From Pyrenochaeta sp. MPI-SDFR-AT-0127 (Eukaryota; Ascomycota; Dothideomycetes; Pleosporales; Cucurbitariaceae), in the NCBI GenBank assembly GCA_020747015.1, contig JAGTJM010000078.1:1-64000 (forward strand): a stretch of DNA of 64,000 nucleotides, written 5' to 3'. Shown here piece after piece: positions 1-10,894 of this stretch. Both the position numbers and the translations under genes were made by a program. A model generated the notes under the pieces. That model was not told where the DNA came from, searched no databases, and saw nothing but the letters and a program-made list of their open reading frames with translations. Every line of letters starts with the position of its first letter. The first letter of the stretch is position 1.

Positions 1-224
1 TTGGAAATCTTATGGTCGGCCCTGGACGGCGGAGGCTTCGCTTCGTGGGGGCGGGAACAAGCGCAGCTGAACCATGCTTGGCTCAGGCGCCCAGTAGCCA
101 CTGAACGACATCACAGCCTGGCATATGGGTGCGTCTCGAGAATCTGTACATACGTCCTTGGTGCTTCTTGTATTTGCTTTGCATGCGTCCATGGTAATGT
201 TTTGCTTGACCCCCGGAGACGCCC
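1..224. other. 5' flank of the kinase-LIM gene
   Basis: The 224 bases before the first kinase ATG carry no supported gene. Open frames here lack ATG starts or family resemblance. This is probably promoter and 5' untranslated sequence. Confidence 0.4.
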
Positions 225-3200
225 ATGTTGAGCGCGCCCCCCGCGAACCTTGAAGCCTCGCTGCTTCAGCGCTGGTTTCCTGTGTCCCCACCAGGCAGTT
301 CGACGGTTGTGCAACCCAAGCGCTTCTCCGAGACAGATCTTCGAGGTATCTCTGATGTTCTGCAGCGCGTCGGTCGGGGCACATGGTCTCGCATCCCCCG
401 CATCTTCACCGTCCTGCGGCTGCTAGATCGCCTGGACGAAATTGACCTCTTCCTTGCGCAGGCCATCTCCGACGTCTATTTCCCCTTCACGCACCAGACT
501 CTGCCGCAGTCCCTGAATCCGTCCGCCGCCCATGCGTTTCTACAGGTGCAATACGTGGTTCTGTCGAGTGCCCTTGACCTGGAGCGCGAGACCGGCCGTC
601 ACCGACACTTTTCGAGCACCAACGATGTGCCCTTCATAAAAGTCGAAGAGCTGGGCAAAGGTGCCTATGGGTACGTGGATCGGGTCATCAGTACTATCAG
701 CTACAAGGAGTATGCGCGGAAACTGATCCCTCGCGGTCGCACATTTCAACGCGACCAAAAGATCCTCCGGGATTTCGAGCGCGAATTAGGTACCCTCAAG
801 AAATTGAGCCACCACCGGCACATTGTGCAGCTTATTGGGAGCTATACGGATCCGCGTTTTGTGGGCATTCTAATGTCCCCGGTGGCTGAGTGCGACCTGA
901 AGGACTTTCTGAACAATTGCGTTTCCGACGCGCCTCGCTCATCCAAGTCTTTCATCCGGTCCTTCTTCGGCTGTCTCACGGCTGCCTTATCCTACTTGCA
1001 TGATAATACTATTCGCCATAAAGACATCAAGCCACAGAATGTTCTTGTCTCGCAGCACACCGTCTTTCTCACCGACTTTGGCATTTCACTGGACTGGTCT
1101 GAGATTGGGCAGAGCACTACGACAGGACCGACACCGAGGACGGCGCGGTACTGTGCTCCAGAAGTATCCGACTATGCACCGCGAAACTCTTCATCTGACA
1201 TGTGGTCGCTGGGGTGCATCTTCCTTGAGATTTGGACAGTTCTGAAGGGCGAGACTATTACCAACCTCCACGCCTTCTTAGAGACCAACGACACCAAGTC
1301 TTCCTGTTATCATTTGAATTGTGAAGCCACCTCCCATTGGATGAAAAGGCTAGCGTTGGCCCCCAACCTAGCTGATAATCCCCCACAGGAATGGATTCGC
1401 CATTTGATTGTTCCAGAACAACGCAAGCGCTGGACTGCTCGCCAGCTTCTCTCCGAAATTGAGACTGTTAACATGAATCCAGAGGTCAAATTCGCATTTT
1501 CTGGGCAATGCTGTCTGGACGAGCTGGAGTCTGCCGAAAGTGTGATATCCTCTGACGAGTCTTTCCGCGATAACGGCGTTGACAGTGCTGTTCCACACCC
1601 TTCATTACTAGCCACTCATTCGGCTCATCAGTTTGCGGAGGGGGAGCAACCAGAAGTACTCTCCGGAGCATCAGATTCCCAGCACGACATTGCTTTGGGG
1701 CATGCTGATGACGTTTCGCCGCCGCCAGTGACCCTTGACCGCCAGGCTGACGATGTTTTGTCGAGAGAGGAAACGCCATCCGCCTTGAGTGAATTTCAGA
1801 GACGCGAGCTAAGCGATGAGAATAACCCTAGCGTGCCCGTGAATGTTGGCGAGTCTCCGGAGAAGAATCTAAACACACATACTTTGAGCAAGGCTGATCT
1901 TGGTTCCAGTGGAACTACATCACAAGGCCTGGCTGTTGACCCTGAACGAAGCGAGTCTACTTATCCTGAAGTGTTTCTACCTGCAGCACAGTCATTATCC
2001 GAGGCAAGAAGCCAGGACACCTTCGCTGAACGAACCCTACAACCTCATGGTAATTTCAAAAGTTATCCTGGGGAGGAAACCTTCGAAAGTGCTGTTGATG
2101 CAGCAACAACAACTCTGAATGCCCCAACTGAGGGTTTCAATGAAATTTCAATTTTAGATGCTGCAGAACAAGCAAAGCAAACATCAAAATTAGACTGGTC
2201 CACAGTGAAAAGCAAAACACTGCCCTTAGCAAATGGAAGCGAGGACTCATTACATCCAGGCGATATAGATAGAGACGGACAGATGTCCACCACTTCTGCA
2301 TATACTGATGGTCCTGCACAGCAGCACATCATTGGAGCTGTGGACGCCCAAGGATTCCCTCTGCTGGCTCACTCGCAAACATCGAATTTCAGCCCATCTT
2401 CCAATGATCGCAGTACCCATCCGGCTGAGTATATGACTCCAGGCCCCTCTACTGACTACGGTATTACCGAAACGAATAAAAGGACGATGCTAGAAGACGA
2501 GTCGCTCAAAGGCGCTGAAGCACGGATAATTGAAGATGACATGACCGAACATAGCAACCATTCAAAGTGGGAAGGGCATCAGCCAACAGCAAACCCGGAA
2601 TCGAGAACTTCCGCTCCTCCTTTCCCTCCGTCGAGTACGCGGTCTCTTGACTCGCCTGAAAATGGGGCCTCGCAGCCACCAGAGCTTTCTGGACTTACTT
2701 CTACCGATGTTGTACCGTACAAGCCTTATGAGGCCCCTGAAAAAAGAACAGAAAGTATATGTGCAAGTTGCTACGAGCCGTTGGCAGGACAATTTGTAAG
2801 GGCACTGTCAAAGAAATTCCATCTAGAGTGCTTTACCTGTGCGGTTAGTTCCCTACAGAGGTGAAATGACGCTGTGAGACTGACGCAATGTAAGGATTGC
2901 AATCAAATTGTAGCAAGCAAATTCTTTCCTGCTCCCGGAAAGATCATCGGCGGAAAATTCATCGCTATTGCCAATCCCCCAGAGGGTCATACTCAAGAGG
3001 TACCATTATGCGAATACGACTATTTCCGACGTTTAGATCTCTTATGTCATTCTTGTGGGGAAGCTCTTAGAGGCTCGTACGTCACAGCCTTGGAACACAA
3101 ATACCATCTCGAGCATTTTGTCTGCGAAGAACCTGGCTGCGGGAAATCCTTCGGGGCATCGGAAAGTTACTTCGAGCACGAGGAAAAAGTGTACTGCAGG

Positions 3201-5038
3201 CCCCACTACTTGCAACAGTACGCGGAATTGTGCCATGGCTGCGGAACGGCGATTTGTGAACAATTTGTGGAGATATATCGCAATGGGAAGAATCAACACT
3301 GGCATCCTGAATGCTGTAAGTCTTCATCACCCCAAAGTGTCATACCTTGCTGACAGTAGAGTAGACATGATCCATAAATACTGGAATCTTCAGCTCAAAA
3401 ATGAGTTTGCAGAGTACTTTGCCAAACACGAACACCCCCGTGTGAATGGCTTGGAGGTACCTCAGGACCTTGTTGAAGCATCAATGGCTCAGAGTAGTGA
3501 GCTCACCACTCAACTCTGGCAAGTGATGTCTAAGTTCGAAGAGAGCTGCGCCACCTCTCTTTCGGATATGCTCCAACAGAGCACCCAACCAAGTCGTGTC
3601 AAAACCATATCGATATCTGCTTATTTCCTCTTTAAGATCGAAGGACTTTTCCTAGCGCTAGACGAAGTCGAAAGATTGAATCCACTTCAAGAACAAGCAG
3701 GTACGTTTGAGATAACGCGAAATTGGGGACCATAAGTTGATATACTCCAAGGGAGATCTATTGCACGGGATCAGACCATCCTCTGCAGCAAGATGTCTGC
3801 GCTTTTCTCAATCCTGAAACCGGTGAATGCCAGGGTATCAGAGGTTTCACAACAACTCCTATCCTTGGTCCCTGAACTTGCTCACTACCTGAAGCTTCTC
3901 CTTCGAACAAGTCTCCAGGCGGCGTGGTCTTTGGATACCAATAACAAACGAGGTGTTGTTTCTAGTTTTCTTGCCAACATCGAACAAACCACTGAGCACT
4001 CTATTCAGCCAAGACTCTACGAGAAAATTCGAGATAATGACTATGTCAGTCGTAGTGCTGAATTCTGCTACCTGTGTCAAAAGCGTATTGACGGCGTCGG
4101 TACTGGTTGCTACTGGAATCGTGCCCGGATTTTCCACATTGATTGCATCAAGTGTCCTTCCTGCAACAAGTCTCCAAGGGTTGTGTACACCGTTGAAGGC
4201 TCCTGTTCAGTGGAATGCTCCCATTGTAATTATGGGAGCATCTTGGACTTTATTTCTCAAAACCTCGGGACAGACGTTGTCATCCTACATTCCCGATTTC
4301 TGCTCTGGATGCACCTACTTTACGTAGCTTGGGCTCGCTTTGCGCAGACTGTGAAGCCTAATGTCGCTCCTGGTATGTAACCATAACTCCAACTGTCTGC
4401 CATAATGAAGCCTGCTGATATTCTGTCTAGCGCTTTTGATTGATGAGGAAACAGTTTCTGGCAGCCCCATAGAAACCACTACTACAGGGGATAGTGTATA
4501 CAGCCATGATGATTCACATCCCCTTCCACCATCATGCCCACCGGGTTGGAAAGCCTATTGGTCGACACCGTAAGCCGCTATTCGCTTTGAGAATCAATAT
4601 ATCACATCGTATAGCCACTAACCAATGAACAGGGCGAAAAGATACTTATTCATGAACCTTCAAACCGGTGTATCGCAATGGGCAAACCCATATCTGACCG
4701 ATGCTCCCGAACAATCTTCCCAAGAAATGGTTTTGCGCAGACCGGCACCAGGCCACAATCCACAAGACCCTGAATCATCCAAGCCAATAGACATGGACCA
4801 ATACTCGCTCGCCCTCGAAGATATCCCACGCATAATCGCTCTCGAGCTAGCTGAGAGGGACGCGAGACTATCGTCAAGTTCCGCGAATGCGTTGAACAAG
4901 TCCACGCTTGCTGACTCGTTGGGGACGAACTCGAGCACGACGAGTTTCGACGCCTTGGGTGTGGGTATGCCGTCTGAAGGGAAGAAGAAGAGCAGCTTCT
5001 TTTCCAAATTGAAGAGGAAGAGTGGGGCGTTTATATAG
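225..5038 (+). CDS. Protein kinase - LIM - WW fusion protein (six exons)
   Basis: Exons 225-2843, 2895-3315, 3365-3700, 3752-4372 (or from 3737), 4431-4569 and 4633-5038 give about 1513 residues. A Ser/Thr kinase domain occupies roughly residues 135-415, with glycine loop LGKGAYGYV, lysine in YARKLI, catalytic HKDIKPQN, DFG and APE, so it looks active. A long acidic Ser/Thr-rich linker follows to about residue 840. LIM zinc fingers come next: CASC...FHLECFTC joins DCNQIVASKF exactly across intron 1, and HWHPEC joins YMIHKYWN across intron 2, the pattern of the LIM region of fungal Rga1-type RhoGAPs. A further Cys-rich finger (FCYLCQKRI...CIKCPSC) lies near residue 1265. The C-terminus is a WW module, PPGWKAYW plus YLFMNLQTGVSQWANP, split by the last intron, then a basic tail. 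No RhoGAP domain is present. The choice between two in-phase acceptors (3736 or 3751) is open; 3751 gives a normal 51-base intron. Function is inferred as cytoskeletal or polarity signalling. Confidence 0.85.
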
Positions 5039-6163
5039 CTACATCCATTTATAGCTTGCTAGCTAGGGAAGCGCATAGGATACATAGGAATACACCAGAT
5101 ACCCCACGTACTCTGAGCGATTATGATCCAAAAGAAGACATACATGCGCTTTGTATAGTGGGTAAAATGTAATCAAAACTGATGCCTCACATGCTTTCAC
5201 CATACATTAAACGTCTAATTCTTCTCTCCAACTTTTGCCCCTAAACTTCACTTCGTGTATGCAAAGGTACTATCTATTCTATCACTGCAGACCCTACAAA
5301 TCTGTAGCGCACATAATATTTAATATGTTGCGCAATAGTTACATCATAGAGGGCGACCTATGTTACTCGGCGGAACTTGCTTCCGACCTCACCCATTGCA
5401 CAAATCTTCCTCACAACCGGAAATGTGCAGTGATCAGACACACAATGCTCAATATCACGAATTTTGCGCTACGCATATGCCGACTGCTTGTCCCACTCGA
5501 GCGGAGAGTTATTCATCGGTACCTGCAGATTCTGCAAAGAGCCAGGAATCCGCGGATTGTCGTTGTGGAAACTCGCCAAAGGTGTTGCTCCGCGGAGGTA
5601 ACTGGAAATTCAATGCAGAATTATCCGGGTTGTTTTTAAAATTCAAAGACGTTTACGCTGAACTGACGACTAGAGCATTGAGCTGTTGTTGATTGACGTG
5701 TTCCTGGCGTATCAATTACGAAACGGGAGCCGGCAGCGGCTCAAAAAGTTCTAACATCTCACCATGTCAACGCGACGTCACGTTCAATACTCGGCAGATG
5801 AGAGGAAATTGATCCTTGCAACCACGCGTTTTGCGCCTCAACTTGGGGGCATCCGATTGACCTAGACGACTAGTGTGATGCATTTGATTCGTTCGCTACC
5901 ACTTTCCGATCTCAAATTCAGAAATCCCATGTCATGGCCACTTCTCGATACCTGCTCTATCACTGCCGCTTTGGTCAGTCATGAAATCATGGCTACTCAA
6001 CTTTTTTATGGCAATTTGACTTCTGTCATTGATTTGAAAGCCATGGAGATGGGTGCATCTGGATGCCATTGCTATGGCCGGGGCGCAAGGTGGGCGTATA
6101 TAATTCCTCACTCTGCCCGCAGAAATGATTCTCTACAACACCAACGAGTTGATTTGATTCAAG
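5039..6163. other. Intergenic, no supported gene
   Basis: Open frames at 5235-5692 and 5875-6255 show no domain, no splice continuity and no codon pattern like the neighbours. The right end is the promoter of the ferritin-like gene. Confidence 0.5.
6097..6104 (+). promoter_or_regulatory. TATA box of the ferritin-like gene
   Basis: TATATAAT lies 60 bases before the ATG at 6164, a normal distance for a fungal TATA element with a short leader. Confidence 0.5.
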
Positions 6164-7657
6164 ATGTTGACCAGGACTGTTTTTGCCTCGACGCTGCTTG
6201 CAGGCTTCGCCGCGGCTGCCCCCAAGCCACAGGTCGCGGGCTACACAGATGCTGATGCCAGCTTCACGGCCACTTTCGAGCCTGCTGAGACTCCGGCCAC
6301 TGTCTTCGGCCCAGATTCTCAGGTTCCTGCAATTGCGACGGCGCCTGGATCTGCTCCCCCACGAAGGAGTTCTGATGTCGATGGCCCTACCAGCCATGGA
6401 CCCTTCTCTGGCACACCTACCACTACTGGTGCTGCGAAGGCACCCTCCACAATCGGTACCGCCATCGCTCCACTACCACCAAACCCCACTGCCACCTACT
6501 ACAACACCAATGGCCTACCCCAGAATCCCATGCCAATCCCCTACATGCCTGCCGGCGGTCTAGGTACCAACGGCACTGAGCCGCGTTACCAGGTCAACAG
6601 CGACTTCGACTATGAGTCAATCACGCTCGGTTTGTACCAAGAGTGGATCGAGCTCGACCTGTTCAACAACGGCCTCGCTGTATTCTCCGATCAAGATTTC
6701 CTCGACGCTGGCCTTACTGCTGAGGATCGCGCCTACATCGCCTTCATGGCTATCCAGGAAACCGGCCATGCTACCCTGTTGAGCAATATGCTGGGCGAGA
6801 CTGCTCCTCCTCAGTGCACATATCACTACCCCTTCCGCACAGTCCGCGAATTCATCGACTTCAACATGAAAGTCACTCGCTGGGGTGAGTCTGGTGTATG
6901 GGGCTTCATTGCTCATCTTGACTCGCGCGAGGTTGCCAGCCTTCTCTCGCTTTCGATCGCGACCGAGACTCGCCAGCAAATTTCCTTCCGCCAAATGCTT
7001 GGGCTCCCGCCTCAGCCTGTATGGTTTGAGGCTGGTATTCCCCAGTCCTGGGCATGGACTTATCTCGCTCCATACATCAGCTCGTGCCCCGAGAACACAA
7101 CTCGTCTCGCGTGGCAGAACTTCCCGGCTTTGTTCATCGACAACCAGCCCAACCCTAACCGCTTCTCGCCCAATGATACCCAGTCTCATGAGGTCTCTGG
7201 ACACCGCATTGCTGACCCATCGGACTCGACCATCCCTGAAGATGAGAGCTGCGTGAACGTCAACGCAACCGAGCACCCAGGATACTCCTGCTCTCCTGGC
7301 ATTGCACGTAACCGCTCTGAGCCCCTGTCTTTCCCCGGCAGACTCGTCAACCTGACCTGGGAGAACCCCGGCCTTGCCGTTGGCCCCAACAACTCGTACA
7401 TCACCGCAACTACCGCTGGTGCACCAAAGTTTGTCGCTTGGGTTGCACAGCTCAACTTGACCTACACTCCTCTCGAGGTCACTGGTAACAACACTGGCTT
7501 CACCTACCAACCTGCTGGCGAGGTGTATCAGGGCGACCCAGCCGTGAACGACACCATGTTCATCGCGCTCACGGATGCGGATCCGTTCCTTACGCCGTTC
7601 AACTTGAGCATGATCAATCCTCACGTTGTGGCTCTTGGTCTGTACCAGGCTGGTTAA
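6164..7657 (+). CDS. Secreted ferritin-like domain protein, rds1/LsdA type
   Basis: A single exon encodes 497 residues. Residues 1-19 (MLTRTVFASTLLAGFAAAA) form a signal peptide. A Pro/Thr/Ala-rich stretch runs to about residue 140, and a ferritin-like helical domain starts near residue 148 (YESITLGLYQEWIELDLF) with carboxylate-containing helices such as AIQETGHATLL. Many Asn-X-Ser/Thr sites fit secretion. This order is typical of fungal stress or sexual-development proteins such as Schizosaccharomyces pombe rds1 and Aspergillus LsdA. Metal binding and enzymatic activity are not established for the group. A TATA box sits 60 bases upstream. The assignment to the family is firm; the biological role is not. 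Confidence 0.88.
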   Translation: MLTRTVFASTLLAGFAAAAPKPQVAGYTDADASFTATFEPAETPATVFGPDSQVPAIATAPGSAPPRRSSDVDGPTSHGPFSGTPTTTGAAKAPSTIGTAIAPLPPNPTATYYNTNGLPQNPMPIPYMPAGGLGTNGTEPRYQVNSDFDYESITLGLYQEWIELDLFNNGLAVFSDQDFLDAGLTAEDRAYIAFMAIQETGHATLLSNMLGETAPPQCTYHYPFRTVREFIDFNMKVTRWGESGVWGFIAHLDSREVASLLSLSIATETRQQISFRQMLGLPPQPVWFEAGIPQSWAWTYLAPYISSCPENTTRLAWQNFPALFIDNQPNPNRFSPNDTQSHEVSGHRIADPSDSTIPEDESCVNVNATEHPGYSCSPGIARNRSEPLSFPGRLVNLTWENPGLAVGPNNSYITATTAGAPKFVAWVAQLNLTYTPLEVTGNNTGFTYQPAGEVYQGDPAVNDTMFIALTDADPFLTPFNLSMINPHVVALGLYQAG

Positions 7658-8144
7658 GTTTGAGCGATTGCAAGACTGTATATGTTATGTAATGAAGAGG
7701 ATGAAGAGTGTATGATACCATCTACCTAGCATTGTAGGTGTAATTAATAATGGACGAAAACCTCCATCTTAGCCATTTCTCTTTTTATTTGATTATGAGT
7801 GATGATCTTGTTTTACAAAATGATGCCATTCATTTCATCCTCTAGGTCGGAATTGTGTTGTAGGCCAAGAGCGGCGGAAGAGTAGGAGCCCCTCTACCAA
7901 GCCCAGCAGTCTAACCCGATACGGCAACTCTAGCAGTCCGGATCATTTACGGGCAGAGAACCACAATTTGAAGACCCTAGAACAAGGGTGGGGGGTAAGG
8001 GTTAGATCAATCATAAAAGCATCCCGCAACGCTGCAGATTTGAATCTCTGGAATCAATCCTTCTCCCTCGGACATATCTGTTCTTCTTGCCACAAGTCAA
8101 ATTCTTCCACCACAACACATAAACGTTGTAAAATATCCCTAGTC
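7658..8144. other. Intergenic between tandem genes
   Basis: This stretch contains the 3' untranslated region of the ferritin-like gene and the promoter of the UPF0303 gene. I see no further coding or RNA gene. Confidence 0.5.
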
Positions 8145-8693
8145 ATGGCAACCGACGACATCTCCATCCCGCAATATATCCCCATTGGCGAAGCACCCAC
8201 AGACATAGACGCCATCATCGCCCAGGAAAAGGCCGCTCAGCTCCCCTTCTGGAATGCAACCGTCGCCTTCCAACTCGGGTGTGCGCTGCGCACCCGCCTC
8301 CTCGCCATCTCCAAGCCCGTCGTGATCCACATCAGCACCGTGTCGTCGCCGGCGCACGTGCTCTTCCACGCGGTAACGCACTCGGGGACCGCCCTCGACA
8401 ACGACTTCTGGGTGTCGCGCAAGCGCAATGCCGTGATCCGGTTTGGAGCGAGTACGTGGCGCTTGCATCACCAGTTCAACAAGGGGGATGAGGAGCTGTT
8501 TAGGACGAAGATGGGGCTTGGGGAGAAGGCGGGCGAGTATGCGATTCATGGAGGCGGTGTCCCCGTCTATGTTAGGAATGTTGATACGCCGGTTGCGGTG
8601 GCCGTTGTGAGTGGGTTGAAGCAGTGGGATGATCATCAGGTTGTTGTGGAGGAGTTGGCGAATGTTTGCAAGAGCTTGGAGAAGGGCGTGTAG
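8145..8693 (+). CDS. UPF0303 / GlcG-HbpS-fold protein (yeast YBR137W type)
   Basis: The frame is open from 7968, but the first ATG in good context is at 8145 and gives 182 residues, the usual length for the family. Family-like segments are QLPFWNATVAFQLGCALR, VVIHISTVSSPAHVLFHAVT and DNDFWVSRKRNAVIRFG, and the C-terminal VAVVSGLKQWDDHQVVVEEL. The HbpS/GlcG fold is associated with heme or small-ligand binding in bacteria; yeast YBR137W has been linked to the Get4/Get5 machinery. No signal peptide or membrane segment is seen, so a cytosolic location is inferred. It converges on the helicase gene at 9068. Confidence 0.8.
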   Translation: MATDDISIPQYIPIGEAPTDIDAIIAQEKAAQLPFWNATVAFQLGCALRTRLLAISKPVVIHISTVSSPAHVLFHAVTHSGTALDNDFWVSRKRNAVIRFGASTWRLHHQFNKGDEELFRTKMGLGEKAGEYAIHGGGVPVYVRNVDTPVAVAVVSGLKQWDDHQVVVEELANVCKSLEKGV

Positions 8694-9067
8694 ATTGGAT
8701 GTGCATTGTGGATGTATGAATGTGTATAGTCGATGTATCCTGTCATTCTAGCAGTCGTTCACCTCTATCACTGTTATATTGTTTTCGAAGAACGAGAGTC
8801 TTTCAGCGATATTTGTTACAGAAGCTCAGCGGAGGTAAAAATTGCAACTATGATAGATGATTGTATTTAGTGGAAAAAATCCATCTAAGCGTCACTAGAG
8901 AAAAGTAGCCATGATGTAAATTATTTTTGAACGGCCCAGTATTAGATATTAAGTCGACCACCGCCAGATATGGATATTGACAGAGGCGCGAAAATCATCT
9001 ATGAACGCACTCAAACTGGAAGCTAAATATAAATCTAGATGGCACAACTCAGAACAGACCTAAGATT
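8694..9067. other. Convergent 3' intergenic region
   Basis: This AT-rich stretch lies between the 3' ends of the UPF0303 gene and the RRP3-type gene. It should hold both polyadenylation regions; nothing else is recognisable. Confidence 0.5.
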
Positions 9068-10715
9068 TCAGCCTTCTTCCCTATCCATTTGATCCCTAGC
9101 TCTCTTCGAAAACCCACCACCCCTGCCGCCCCTTCCTCCTCCTCCACCACCACCTCTGCCTCTCCCTCTCTGCTCGTGGATGTCCTTCATTTCCCTGATT
9201 GCTACTCTTTGCGCCTCGCTCACTCTCTCCATGTACACCATGGCCTCGTCCTTGTCTACTACCTGCTCTTCAATCTGCTTGCTGAGTGCATTCTCGATCC
9301 TCAACCAGATCTCGAGGTCGTACTGTGTGACAAACGACACGGCTTTACCGGATTTTCCAGCTCGCGCTGTACGGCCTACGCGGTGCACATATGTTTGCGA
9401 GTCAGAGGGGAGGTCGAAGTTGACGACAAGATCGACTGACGGGATGTCGAGGCCGCGGGATGCTACGTCGGTTGCTACGAGGATGTCTCGGCTCCTTGAC
9501 TTGAACTTTGCGAGGGCTCCTAGACGGGCGGATTGTGAGAGTTGGCCGTGCAAGGGAATGGCTCCGAAGCCGAGGGTGCGCAGGAGGACAGCGAGTCGTT
9601 GGGTTTCGTTGACAGTGCGGGTGAAGATGATAGTTGGATGGCCAATGTTGTCGTTGAGGAGATGGATCAGATACAGGTCTTTGTGCTTGTGAGGGAGGAA
9701 GAAGTATCGCTGTAGCAGCGTGGATACAACTTGATGTGACGAACTCGAGATGGACACGCGCACTGGGTTTTGCAGAGCCGCGCGCTGCAAGCTTTCGACC
9801 TTGGAGGACATTGTGGCTGAGAAGAGGTACGTGTGGCGTCCGTCTCTGGGAAGGACTTTGAGGATCTTGTCCAGTACTGGTCCAAAGTCAAGGTCGAGCA
9901 AGCGGTCGGCTTCGTCCAGAACCATGTATTTCAGGTACTTGAGCGAGAAGCCTTTTGTGTTTTCGAGGTGATCGAGCAGACGGCCTGGCTGTAGTTAGCA
10001 TGAGCTTCTTGCCGGTATTGCGAGCGGATGTACCAGGAGTAGCGACGACGATATGCGGCCGCTTGGACAGGGCGATAGCCTGTGGGACCATGTCCATGCC
10101 TCCAACCAGCGTTGCACACTTTACGTTGATGATGCTGCCCAGGGCGTCCACTTGCTGCGCAATCTGATATGCCAGCTCTCGAGTAGGCGCCAGGATCAAT
10201 CCAAACAGTGCCTGTGGCTTCTCAAGCAGGGCTTGCAGTATGGGCAGCACGAACGCGGCCGTCTTTCCAGAGCCGGTTTCGGCCAGTCCAATGACATCGC
10301 GTCCTTCGAGAGCCAGGGGAATTGCTTGCGTCTGAATCGGCGTTGGAGTCGTGAACTTGAGGGCCTCGCAGGCATCGCAGAGTTCTTCTCGAACGCCCAG
10401 GTCGGCGAAGGTCTTGGTCACGGCCTCGACATCGGCGTCGTCTGCGTCGGCTGTGGTGGGCGCACCCTCCTCATCTGGGGCTGGAACTACACTTGAAACC
10501 TTCCCATTTGGCCCTGTCTTCTTCCCATTTGTGCCTGTCTCCTCCTCGTCCGTCTGATCCTCGTCGTCGCTCGACTCTGGCTGGGGTTGCGGCGCCGCTG
10601 TCACGTGCGGCTTCTTCACCAGCGGCTTCGAGGCTTTGGATGGCCTGACTTTCGGGGGTGCATTGCCCAGCGAGGGAGCATTTCCACTCAGCTTCCTCTT
10701 CTTAAAAGCCGACAT
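9068..10715 (-). CDS. RRP3: ATP-dependent rRNA helicase, DEAD-box, RRP3 type
   Basis: Two exons (10715-10034 and 9984-9068, intron of 49 bases) encode 532 residues. Splicing restores motif Ib as TPG joined to RLLDHLENTKGFSLKYLK. Motifs in order are the Q motif FTTPTPIQ (about 121-128), AETGSGKT (145-152), PTRELA, DEAD, SAT, IIFTRT, ATDVASRGLD and HRVGRTARAG. The N-terminus is acidic and low-complexity, and the C-terminus is Gly/Arg-rich before KRARDQ. The strings LENTKGFSL, DRLLD and FGPVLDKILK match RRP3 better than other DEAD-box subfamilies. RRP3 acts in the nucleolus in early pre-rRNA cleavage for 18S rRNA. The start is the ATG at 10715 (MSAFKKRKLSG); the upstream open frame is 5' leader. 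It is divergent from the SSF1-type gene. Confidence 0.93.
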
Positions 10716-10894
10716 GTTGCTGTATGGATTGCAGCGAGCTGGAGTCGTTCGACGCGGCCGTCCAGAAAACTTTAGTGGCGGCGATAAGATAAGAAAACGA
10801 AATCTTGGCCCGGCGCAAAAAAGTTTGGGGCAGCTCCTCGACCTCCGCCCACCCATTCCAACGTCACGAGATCAGCACATTCACGCCCGTCACA
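10716..10894. promoter_or_regulatory. Bidirectional promoter shared by RRP3 and SSF1
   Basis: Only 179 bases separate the two divergent start codons. It contains a GATAAGATAAG stretch and an A-tract (CAAAAAAGTTT). Both genes serve ribosome assembly, so shared control is a reasonable inference. Confidence 0.55.

Noticed and set aside
5875..6255. Frame upstream of the ferritin-like gene
   Set aside because: It overlaps the TATA box and signal-peptide start of the real gene.
6617..7624. 335-codon minus-strand frame
   Set aside because: Fully antisense to the well-supported ferritin-like gene, with Arg-rich composition typical of shadows.
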